Of a stretch of 64,000 bases of DNA, positions 55,683 through 64,000 are shown piece by piece; position 1 is the stretch's first letter, and each line of letters starts with the position of its first letter. The notes beneath the pieces were generated by a model, which made no database searches, was not told the DNA's origin, and was given only the letters and a program-made list of their open reading frames with translations. The stretch is taken from the NCBI RefSeq assembly GCF_018446385.1, contig NC_055998.1, positions 75,820,744 through 75,884,743 on the forward strand, given 5' to 3'. This DNA is from Zingiber officinale. Lineage: Eukaryota; Streptophyta; Magnoliopsida; Zingiberales; Zingiberaceae. Made by a program: the position numbers and the translations under genes.

Positions 55683-56289
55683 ATAATGTCCATTATTCCT
55701 TCTCAGCTCAACAATATAACAGAAATACACTAGATATAACAATACACTAATGTAGCCTAGATATTTTACTAGATACAATGTCTTCTTATAAATATTAGAG
55801 AGCTCAATATCACTGAATGTATCCTAGAAATACAATATCCTATAAATATCAAAGAGCTCAACAGAGATGCAATATACTAATGTAGCCTAGAAATACACTA
55901 GATACAAAAGCTCAACATCCCATAAATTTTGTAGCCTAGATATTTTACTAACTAATGTCTTCTTATAAATATCATTAATCCTTCTCAGCTCAACAATACA
56001 ACAGAAATAACAAAGAAATCAAGTCAACAAAAGAAGAGAAGAGAGGTAGATAGACTGAAATAAATCTTAAAACTTCCTTCAAACTGAACGTATCAAAGCA
56101 AGATGTGGTTTCACAGAAATTAATAGAAATCACCTAAAATCAACAACAAAGAAACCTATTTACCACCAAAAATCACAGAAAGAAACAAGAAAATCTTCAA
56201 AAGAAACAAGAAAATCTTCAAAGAAACAAGAAAATCTTCAAAAGAAACAGAGCACATAAATACTTAGCTTGCAACCTAGGGCTTGCAAC
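55683..56289. other. CACTA interior, repetitive, unassigned
   Basis: Contains repeats of aatgtagcctagatatttta/tcctataaatatcaaagagc (55740-55980) and four copies of a 21-bp agaaacaagaaaatcttcaa unit (56175-56250). No protein recognised. Confidence 0.55.
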
Positions 56290-56640
56290 CTAGGGCTTGC
56301 AAACAGAGAAATCTTCAACCTTGGCATCACAAACGACGAGGAAGATGGCGGGGCAGACGACGTATAGACACTTGCAACCTAGGGCTTCTGATCACGAGAC
56401 GCTAGAAGAGGAAAGAAGAAGGCTTCGGTGTGGCAGACGGCGGGGCGGATGGCAGGGAAGACGGCAAGGCAGATGGCGCACAAGGATGTCGAGGGTTGGG
56501 GGAGGATCGGGCAGAGACGTCGAGGGTTGGGGGATGATCGGTAGAGACGTCGAGGGTTGGGGGAGGATCGGTAGAGACGTCAACGGGAATAATCGAGAAA
56601 ATAACATAAAAAGGTTCGACGGGTGAGAATTTTATTGGAG
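56290..56640 (-). pseudogene. 5' exon-like GC-rich part of the CACTA gene
   Basis: GC-rich island near the right end, as in other CACTA genes whose first exon lies close to one terminus. Minus-strand reading is Pro/Ser/Leu-rich. Three tandem copies of a 33-bp unit (gacgtcgagggttgggggag gatcggtaga type) lie at 56486-56582. No confident start codon. Confidence 0.4.
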
Positions 56641-56843
56641 GGAGTGAGGAAAAAAATTGGCGCGCGAGTAAAAAATATTACATGACATTAATTAAAAGTG
56701 TCATAATAATATACTTAATATGATTTTAATTTTATTAATTTTTTTTATTTTTAATCAATGTCATGACATATATAAATCAACTACACTTTTAAATAAATGT
56801 CACGAAGAAAATGTCAGGAAAGCCATTTTTTCTTGTAGTGAGA

Positions 56844-58096
56844 TTAAAGAAAGAGATTAGATCTCTTTCCTTATTTGTAGATTGGAAAGATATTTTATTT
56901 TTTCTTTGAAAATTATTCACATGATGAAAAATTAAAATTATAGAAATTTCTTTTATCAACCATGAAGGGATTTTAAAGGGAAATTTTATTTTTTAAAATT
57001 TCCAAAGACAAATAAGGAAGTTTTAATTGTTGATTAAAAATTGTCTTATTTGCTCTCCATGAGGTGGCCAGCCATGATTAATTGATTAAGAAATTTTATT
57101 TAATTTTTCTTAATTAATTGTTGTCAAGGAAAGTTAAGGAAATTTTATTATAAATAAATTTCCTTATTTGCCAAAGCCAAGGAATATAAAAGAAGGGGTG
57201 GGGGTGCCTTCATGGGTTACAACCTCTATTATTCTCTCCCTCTTTTCCTTGGTGTTGTGGCCGGCCAACCTCTCTCCCTCTCTTCCTCTTTGTGGTGGCC
57301 GAATCCTTCCTCTTGCTTGGAGTTCTTGTGGTGGCCGGATACTATTTGGAGAAGAAGAAGAAGAAGAAGGAGAGAAAGCTTGCATCCCTTGGAGCTTGGT
57401 TGGTGTTTTCTTTTTCTCATCCTTGGTGAAGCTCTTTTGTTTTGGCCGAACCTAGCTAGGAGGAGAAGAAGGTGCATTGGTGGTTTCTCATCTTGGAAGA
57501 TCGTTGCTCACACAACGTCCGAGGTTAGAAGAGGAATACGGTAGAAGATCAAGAGGTCTTTCTAGAAGGTATAACTAGTAATTTTTCCTTTCCGCATCAT
57601 ACTAGTTATTTTTGTAAATAATACCAAATACAAGAGGCTTACGATTCTAGTATTTCGAATTTATTTTCGATGTAGTGTTCTTATGTTTATTTCTTTTCCT
57701 TGTGATTTGATTGTTCCTTTCGGTTAACCTAAAGTTATTTTAGGAAATTAAATATTAGCTTTCCATAAAAGGTTTTGTCTAGTCGGTGGTGGTTGCTCCC
57801 ATATCCAAGAAGGTCATGTGTCTCGCCACGTCAGTACTGGGAACCAATTATGGAAATTAATATTTAATGGAATTAATAACTTAAGGTGATTTGGGTCAAA
57901 CGTGTTAAGTTTCGCAGGAGATCCAAGTCAAAACCTAAAAGAACAAATAGATTAAGTTTTGAATCAAACGTGTTAAGTTCCGCAGGCGATCCAAAATTTA
58001 ATTTAAAAGAACACATGGTAGCTAGGAAAAGGTTCAGACCTTTGTACAAAATTTTTGTACAGTGGAACCTCTAGGTTTTCTGAGTAGCAACCAACA
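56844..58096 (+). repeat. 3' LTR of Copia-3, second part
   Basis: Resumes after the CACTA element and aligns with 26251-27468 with few differences, ending GTAGCAACCAACA. A 21-bp insertion (ttccgcatcatactagttat type) lies at about 57590-57612. Confidence 0.92.
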
Positions 58097-58156
58097 CGGA
58101 GGTCATCGTCATTCATCGAAGCTAGTGCTCATCTTCGTAGATTTCAAACAAGATCA
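58097..58156 (+). repeat. Remnant of Tat-2 3' LTR, last part
   Basis: Matches 24596-24655 (ggtcat..cattcatcgaagctagtg, then ctcatcttc) and ends ...AGATCA, followed by the target duplication tttag. Confidence 0.88.
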
Positions 58157-59978
58157 TTTAGTATTCAATGTAATTCCTATGCATGCAATTTATGATTGAC
58201 TCATTGTTAATTTGAGTTGGTTTACAAAATCAAGTGATAATTACGTTTCCACTCATCATTTGTACGGTCCAATCAAATCAATATTCATCAATACTATTAT
58301 ATACATCCCAACAAATGAACTAATCATCATTCTATCATGATTTCTTTAATTAAATGAACTAATCATTTAATAAAATGAACTAATCATTTTTCATGTATCA
58401 TGTAGAGTATCATTCATATAAACATGCCGCATATTGTTAACATATAACAAACAGACATGAACTAAATGAACTAATACTGTTCATACATAAAGATAGTAAT
58501 AATAACAGAACTCTTACAAACTAGATAGGTTGACACCACTCCCACTAAGACAGACACTAGTGTACTAGCCAACATAATCCCCTTCAACCTGGACTCATTT
58601 GAGACAATCTCAGATAGACCAACTTCAAGATTTTCAATTTGATCTATCATCGAAACTTCTTCAGAATCCTCTTAGATTTTTCAGGATCCTTCTCTGGATC
58701 CGTCTCAAATTCTTCAAGATCTTCCTCTAGGAACTCATGGTGAAGTGGCTCCACACACAACTATGCATATAGGGTTCTCCCTTTGGAGAGCCTCCATATC
58801 TAGTGTGCTACCACCTTAGGATTCTCCAGCAGTGAACGAATCAACATCCAGATCCTGTAATTATCCAAGATTGAAAACTCTTCTTATTCGAGTTTCCAGG
58901 ACTGGTAATCATCCGTGTCATTTTTAAATTAAAATTAAATAAGTTAGTACAAAACCAACTAATCGGTACAAAACCGGCTTAATTTAATTTATATAGGCAT
59001 AGAAGCAACATTATTAATCAAGAAAAATAAATCTTCTTGATTTTCAGGAGTCTAAATCAACTGATCCATTTGATCGGTTGATTGGGAATCTAGATCCTGA
59101 GCTCTGTCCAATGTCCTCATTAGAACTAATCTAACTGGACTAGGATTTCTTACTTATGTTTTGTTAATCTAAGCCCATTTAAGTCACTCTCAAACTTATT
59201 AATCAAACTCAGGTTCCTTTGATCAAACCAATGTCTATTTGATTAAGTCTAGCATATTAGAACAAATCTAATTAGTTTAGTTAAACCAACTAATGGTTTG
59301 AACTAAATCAAGGTCAAATTGGGCCAAAATTGTCTGATTAAACCAACATGATCAGTCTGATTCAGTGAACCAGATCTAGTTTAAGTCCGACCAAAAAGTT
59401 TAAACTCATCCCAATTAATTGAGGCAATTAATAATCCCAATTATAATTAATTTCACATGCATCAATTAATTGAAACGTAAGTTTAATAACACAAACTTAA
59501 TCTAACATAAAATAATCAGACAATTTCTCAAACAGTAAGGTTGACGAACAAAATTACTATTTGACCTTTATTTTTTCGCTATGCCACACGCCGCCTCCAC
59601 ACAACCATGACAAACGTGGTTGTCAGCAACAAAGGTCAATCACCGACCTACAACGGCGGTCGCTGATCCTTTTTGCACCGGATACTGATTGCCCTTGGCC
59701 CGACAACCGGCGTCTTCTGTCCAACGCCGAAGAACGCCCGCTTCTTCCACCGAAGCCACGCCCATGAGCATGTCGACGCCATTTATGTCACCCCATGCAG
59801 TGGCATGGTTGCCGACTACGACAATCAACTGCCGATTTTCTAGCATCGTTTCTAGCGCTAGCAGGCCAAGAACACCTATGACTATCCTCCCGGCTTGGTC
59901 GACGATGTTTACGACCATTTCTATGTGACAACCACGTGGTCGGTAGCAGTCGCCGGTTCTTTCTGACATGGTTGGTAG
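58157..59978 (-). other. Copia-2 leader region, continued
   Basis: By the Tat-2 target duplication this continues the Copia-2 sequence upstream of its gag. It is about 1.8 kb. AT-rich at 58157-58480, then a short minus-strand ORF (58471-58671) and acidic coding trace (58672-58760), then AT-rich unassigned sequence to 59540 and a GC-rich stretch (59560-59970). No PBS or LTR end was found, so it may be leader or partly another element. Confidence 0.5.
58471..58671 (-). CDS. Short ORF with coiled-coil-like stretch and one hydrophobic segment
   Basis: Sixty-six codons between stops; 59 from the Met at 58650. N-terminal heptad-like MIDQIENLEVGLSEIVSNES is followed by a hydrophobic segment of about 21 residues (GIMLASTLVSVLVGVVSTYL, residues 24-44 from the Met), then CKSS and a short tail. 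One frame away, immediately upstream, is a Glu/Asp-rich stretch with DPEKDPEK (58672-58760), so the original protein may have been longer. No family recognised. It may be a chance ORF. Confidence 0.35.
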   Translation of the reverse strand, partial: EDSEEVSMIDQIENLEVGLSEIVSNESRLKGIMLASTLVSVLVGVVSTYLVCKSSVIITIFMYEQY

Positions 59979-61072
59979 TGTTGGATCGTGATGTTTCGAT
60001 AGAGGGGGGTGAATATCGATTACGAAAAATTCTTCGATAAGAGTTAAACGCAGCGGAAAAATTAAGCAATGTTAACACAGACCAATTTTACTTGGTTCGA
60101 ATCCTGTGTCGACTCCTACTCCAAGGCCCGCACTCTTTGAGTGCTTTCGGTGGGCAATCACTAGCAATTCAAAATTTATTACAAACTACGTACAGGAAAT
60201 GCTAATGAAAAAGAAATACCGACAAAGGAATAAATCAAAAAGGAGAATTGTGTTGTCGGAACTTCGTTAGCGTCGCAGGAGTGCAGAGCAGCAGAGCAAG
60301 CAGTAGAAGATCTTCTTTTCAGTTGTTATTTTGAGCTCCACCCCTGACCCTCCTTTTATATGAGGCTCGGGGCGCCCCGGATCCCTTCCGAGCGCCCTGG
60401 TGAGACGTGGCAGGTCCAACCAGCGAGCTCCATGTGGTGACGCCGTGATAGGATGAAAATTGCCTCTCGGGCGCCCGGACCTCCGGGTGCCCGGACCACC
60501 TTTCTCCAGGGACCATCTTTCCTGTAAGACAAAGTTAGTCCGAGGCAAATAGATAATGTATATCCTGCAAAACAAAGTGTCAGCGCAGTTTATAAGTTCA
60601 GTATAAAAAGTATAACTTAGATTCCGTCTTTCAGAGACCGGAATCTAGTAACGATCTTGACTTAGATATCCGAAATGGATCTAAGCTGGATCGACGCCTA
60701 ATGTTCCCTTCCCGGGAACGCATCCTCACAGTCACTCCCTTCCAGTGACTTACCTTCACTCACCTTCCAAACGTCCGGTCAGCCCTTCGACCCGTCTGGA
60801 CTTCTCGCCAACCGTTCGGTCAGCCCGTCGACCCACTTGGACTTCTCGACAACTATCCGATCAACCCATCGACCTAGCTGGACTTCTCACTAAGCGTCTG
60901 GTCAGCCCGTCGACCCGGTTGGACTTCGTGACAGACATCCGGTCAGCCCGTCGACCTGTCTAGACTTCGCCTGCACACTCGGTCAGAGTGTTAGATCACG
61001 ACAAACCTAACTTAACCTGATTTATCATTCATCAAAACATGAGTTAGACCGGTAATGCTAACCACACCAACA
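59979..61072 (-). repeat. 3' LTR of Copia-5
   Basis: On the plus strand begins TGTTGGATCG, continues ttcgatagaggggggtgaat as in the Copia-4 LTRs, and ends CACACCAACA; 1094 bp. Includes tandem words of a ggtcagcccgtcgacc/ggacttctcg type at 60770-60965. Confidence 0.88.
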
Positions 61073-61088
61073 ATCTCCCTCTTTTTGA
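61073..61088 (-). other. Polypurine tract of Copia-5
   Basis: Minus strand tcaaaaagagggagat before the LTR TG. Confidence 0.8.
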
Positions 61089-62480
61089 TGGAATGACAAC
61101 CTGGTCAAGTTGGTGAAAAATATACGAGTAAAAAAGCCAGCATGATTTTTAAGGTTTAAGTTAGTTTTTAAATTTGACATTTTGTTTCTCTAACTTAACC
61201 ACCTATCCCTCCCCCTTTGACATTCATCAAACAAGGACATAAGTCAACCACTCAAAAATATAGAATATAGACAAAGTTAAAATGTAAGAAATGATGTCAA
61301 GTTACTTGGGGGAGTTTAAACTTTTAAAGACTTGTTTAAAGCATTAGCTTTTAGCTTTTAGAAAATAGCTAAGTTTTGCAAAAGTAGCTAATTGTAGCAA
61401 GATAACTTAGTGATGAGTTAGTATATTTTGAGTAATTTAAATATAATTTTTGCAAAATTAATTTAATTTTCAAAGATGAATTTGCAAACTCAAAAAGAAT
61501 TTTCTAATCAGAAATTTGAAAAGCTAATTTTCAAGTATAAGTGTATAAGTTTCAAATTTTAAGATCAAGTTTTAAATTTTCAAAATACGTTTCAGTTTTG
61601 AAATATTTTTCAAACATAAATTTTCAAAATCAAAATTTTAAGGCTAAGTTTTCAAAACTAGATTTATCAAGAAAATTTCCAAACATAAGTTTTAATGTTG
61701 AAATACTTTTCAAACCTGAAAAATCAAAGATTTCAAAGCTGAGTTTTAAAAGATATTTACTTTTCAAAACTGATTAAAACTGAGTTTGAAAATCTACTTT
61801 TCAATACTGATTGAGTTTGTAAAAATTTTAAATTGAGAATCGAAATTTTAGAAAAGGTATTTTGTTTAAGGTGGAGAAAATAATTTTGGTGCTAAGTGTT
61901 GATTTAATCCTCCCCCTAAACCTGACATCTAAAATAGCTGTCTAACCAATTAGGTACTTACTGACTATCAGAAGATAGCAGCTTTCACTTGGTTAGTCAA
62001 GTTAAGTTCATTGTAATCAATTAGCGGATGACTAAACTGAATAACTTAACTTGATCACTGCATGTTTGGTATTTAACGCCTAGACTTATATTGATGCACT
62101 GACATAAGCATCTTAAGTCCAGGCAATTAGCCTATACATCTCACCCCTTTCTATGTTTGTCAATCACAAGCAAGGTAAACCTAGAGTGTTAGTGAGATGC
62201 TCAAATACCAGTCCTAGGGGAACATGATTTCTAGGGGATTTTTTTAGTCTAAGGCTAAAATTGTTTTGAAATTCTAAAAGTAGGAAAAAAATTTTAAAAA
62301 AGGATAAAACAATTTTAACCTAGAATTTAAAACAGTCATTTTTAAAATAATTTTGAATTTTGAAAATCCTAGTCTATTAATTTAAAGCAGAATCAATCAA
62401 ATCTGAAGGGACAATCAATAGATCAAGATGTACTATAAGATCTGTAACAGTGTCATAACAGAGTTATATAACAAATATAA
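61089..62480 (-). other. Copia-5 AT-rich 3' region
   Basis: Non-coding. The first 300 bp match Copia-4 34221-34520. Then come fragments with ttttcaaa/aagttttaaa words related in composition to the Copia-4 minisatellite but not arrayed. A less AT-rich part at 61900-62220 is unassigned. Confidence 0.65.
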
Positions 62481-62499
62481 CTACTGAGATGATGAAGGA

Positions 62500-63420
62500 G
62501 GTGGTCCAGAACCCAGAGAACGAAGTAATGCCAACAGCTCAGTATGTCGGGTCCGGTCATCCTCTCGTATGTTTCGTCGCAAGTCGGAGATCTCCTACCG
62601 CACATCTCATTGTAAGTCAGAGACCTCCTGTCGCACCTCTTGTCGTAAGTCGGAGACCTCTCGCCGTATGTCTCGATGAAACTCGGAGGACTCCTGCTGG
62701 AGGCTCGACATCGCTCTCTCTAGTCCGGATACTTGATCGGCTAGAGTGCGAGGAGCGGGACGTGGGGCTCGAGCTGGTGCTGGGGTAGGAACTCATCCTG
62801 CTCTGCCTCCTCTTGCTGGGCATCTGGGTCAGGCTGGTGCTGTGCCCCCCCCCCCTCTGCCAAGTCATGATACCCTCACCATCTATATGAATACTAACTA
62901 GGGAAAAGTTTCTAGCTCCTATAACGTCAAACTTGGTCATATAGCGGATGTCACCTCTGGTGACATCAATGCCCAAAGAGGACATATATGCTGTCAAAAT
63001 GTGACAGTAGGGCATATGAACTCGCTCGCTAGTCACGTATCCAGCCGAGTAGATAATGGTGGAAAAGATATGTAGGCTAATGTCAATATCTAACCTATGA
63101 CATAGGGCATAGAGGAGAAAAGAGTGGAATGGGCGCATCATCGCGATGTCGCGAGTGCTCAGTGGTAGAATGCAAAAGACTAAGACCCTATAAAGGGTGT
63201 AGTCCTGGACTCGAAGGGTAACTGACCTAAACTGGGTCACAGTGGGTACTCGCTCGCCCCTAAAAAAATACGAATAAATCGTATCAATAGTAATATGCGA
63301 GTAGGGATCTCCAAATGGTAGCTCCCTGGGAGGATAGCACTGAAAGGGACAGGTGGATGACCGTACATCCAAAAAGTCCTGGATGGTAGTAAGGGATAGC
63401 GTGACATTAGTGACAGCTGT
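62500..63420 (-). pseudogene. Env-like / putative plant transposon protein ORF of Copia-5
   Basis: Open from the insertion point at 63421 down to 62617 without a stop, so the true start lies upstream and is lost. Regions resembling plant retrotransposon ORFs found between pol and 3' LTR: DYTLYRVLVFCILPLSTRDI, PFHSFLLYALCHRLDIDISL, STIIYSAGYVTSERVHMPYC and DVTRGDIRYMTKFDVIGARN. The C-terminus changes character at a run of 11 C (62845-62855); beyond it another frame gives a heptad-like RREVSDLRQEVRQEVSDLQ repeat, so slippage there probably broke a coiled-coil tail. No signal peptide or clear membrane segment. Family assignment is tentative. Confidence 0.62.
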
Positions 63421-64000
63421 TGTAACACCCCCACCCTCCTCTCTACTAGTCTGTGAGGGTGGGATGTTACTGTACTATTAACTTTACTTAACTACTGTTG
63501 CTCACATGCTGATAATTATACTTATAACTCTTTACAAACTTGAAACATGCAATAAGTAACAGCTGGAAACATAAATAACTCGTCTAATACATTCTACTCA
63601 ATTATTTGTTCTCAACTAAAACTATATATATTAATATGAACATGCTAAAACTATATATTAATCTGAACATGCATGCAACAATAATACAACTTAGATAACA
63701 GAACTAATGTGTATAGCAAATAAAAGGAAGAATTCTAAAACTTAAAATATTCAATGAACAAATCCAGCAACATGAAAGAATAATCCCAATAGTCTAAATA
63801 CAAAATCTTAATGAATTCTTAAGCAAAATCCCAAGGCTTCCATAGTCCAGACATCACACATCCATCCACACCTCCTTGTCGCCTTCCTTCACTATAGCTT
63901 TCCTTTTCCTTTATCTGCAGTAAGAGGAAATGCAACTATAAGAAGAATGCTTAGTAAGCGCTATCTAACTCACAAAACTCGAATATGCATCTGAACAGGA
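63421..64000 (-). repeat. Chromovirus LTR, minus orientation (3' end part)
   Basis: Starts TGTAACACCCC on the plus strand, which is the inverse of a ...GGTGTTACA LTR end. At 63880-63990 the minus strand has gagttagatagcgcttacta, then tcctcttactgcag and ataaaggaaaagg followed by gacaaggagg, matching the acceptor-side block of the Tekay LTRs (for example 43840-43930). The remainder lies outside the window. Confidence 0.8.

Larger units (their letters stand above)
50478..56840 (-). mobile_element. CACTA (En/Spm-type) DNA transposon
   Basis: Ends CACTACAAGAA and TTCTTGTAGTG, inverted, flanked by the 3-bp target duplication aga (50475-50477 and 56841-56843), which is diagnostic for CACTA elements. 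Both ends carry many subterminal TGACA/TGTCA words in both orientations (50500-51060 and 56680-56820). Gene traces are on the minus strand: a 5' exon-like GC-rich part (56290-56630) and a Transposase_24-like region (52480-53000). The DDE transposase itself was not recognised, so this is probably a non-autonomous derivative. Confidence 0.9.
25105..58096 (+). mobile_element. Copia-3: Ty1/copia element split by four later insertions
   Basis: Flanked by the target duplication cggag (25100-25104 and 58097-58101). LTRs are 25105-27468 and 49521-58096, the second containing a CACTA transposon. The internal region runs PBS, leader, gag, protease, integrase, RT, RNase H and PPT, interrupted by a solo LTR (29204-32268), Copia-4 (33166-39404) and Tekay-2 (41266-49234). 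Reading frames join cleanly across the solo-LTR insertion. The gag-to-integrase part is well preserved while the RT part is eroded. Confidence 0.92.
22590..58156 (+). mobile_element. Tat-2: collapsed Tat-lineage element hosting Copia-3
   Basis: Flanked by the target duplication tttag (22585-22589 and 58157-58161). Its own sequence is a complete 5' LTR (22590-24655), the PBS, about 300 bp with the gag start, and the last part of the 3' LTR (24971-25104 plus 58097-58156). Everything from gag to most of the 3' LTR is deleted. The remaining 33 kb between 25105 and 58096 is Copia-3 with its own insertions. Confidence 0.88.
59979..63420 (-). mobile_element. Copia-5: SIRE-type element (3' part)
   Basis: Minus-strand element. 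3' LTR 59979-61072, PPT 61073, AT-rich 3' region and an env-like ORF (62617-63420). Preceded by ggtag at 59974-59978 as presumed target duplication. The LTR and 3' region are of the same family as Copia-4. The interior upstream of the ORF is cut off by a chromovirus LTR at 63421, so presence of gag or pol cannot be judged. Confidence 0.82.

Noticed and set aside
56297..56626. Arg/Gly-rich plus-strand frame of 109 codons
   Set aside because: Driven by a 33-bp tandem repeat near the CACTA end; the minus strand is the expected gene strand.
59561..59969. Possible host exon in GC-rich sequence (frames of 68-109 codons on both strands)
   Set aside because: No family motif, no splice structure, and flanked by retrotransposon sequence; most likely unassigned element DNA.
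63421..64000. Treating the right-edge LTR as the partner of the solo LTR or of Tekay-2
   Set aside because: It shares only the acceptor-side block and terminal bases with them; overall sequence does not align well enough to call the same family.

Overview
This is repeat-rich plant nuclear DNA with no recognisable host gene. Everything that can be assigned is a transposable element, mostly LTR retrotransposons nested inside one another, plus one CACTA DNA transposon. GC-rich LTRs, dual-RNase-H Tat elements, SIRE-type copia and Tekay/Del-like chromoviruses fit a large angiosperm genome, probably a monocot; a Zingiberales origin is only an impression. No rRNA gene, CRISPR array, bacterial operon or functional tRNA gene was found.

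Layout from the outside in. (1) Tat-1, a minus-strand Ty3/gypsy Tat element: its 3' tandem-repeat region, pol, gag, PBS and part of its 5' LTR lie at 12606-18538. Both ends appear to lie outside the window, so the whole window may sit inside one Tat-1 copy. (2) Copia-1, a minus-strand SIRE-type element with gag but no pol (1-12605), sits in the Tat-1 3' region and is itself split by Tekay-1, a decayed plus-strand chromovirus (1646-10170, target duplication ctaag). (3) Copia-2, a minus-strand copia (18539-22584, continuing after 58162), sits in the Tat-1 LTR. It is split 25 bp upstream of its gag start by Tat-2 (22590-58156, target duplication tttag), a collapsed plus-strand Tat element. (4) The remnant 3' LTR of Tat-2 is split by Copia-3 (25105-58096, target duplication cggag), a plus-strand copia that hosts four further insertions: a chromovirus solo LTR (29204-32268, ttgaa), Copia-4 (33166-39404, minus, SIRE-type gag-only), Tekay-2 (41266-49234, gaagc/gaagg) and a CACTA transposon (50478-56840, aga) in its 3' LTR. 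(5) On the right, the Copia-2 leader is interrupted by Copia-5 (from 59979, minus, SIRE-type with an env-like ORF), which is cut at 63421 by a minus-strand chromovirus LTR running off the window.

The most unusual signals are in the chromovirus LTRs. Each complete LTR family carries antisense tRNA-like modules with box A and box B motifs. Each also has a splice donor/acceptor pair that could define an intron of 0.8-1.8 kb inside the LTR. Other points of note are SIRE-type elements with gag but no pol, a 1.2-kb AT-rich minisatellite where pol should be, dense GATC/ATCGAT palindrome clusters, a G-box-bearing tandem array in the Tat-2 LTR, and sharp alternation between near-identical and heavily indel-ridden segments within LTR pairs, which may reflect sequence quality.

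Functionally no element looks autonomous. Copia-3 has the longest intact coding stretches but is broken by one stop codon and several insertions. The gag-only SIRE elements would depend on enzymes from relatives elsewhere in the genome.
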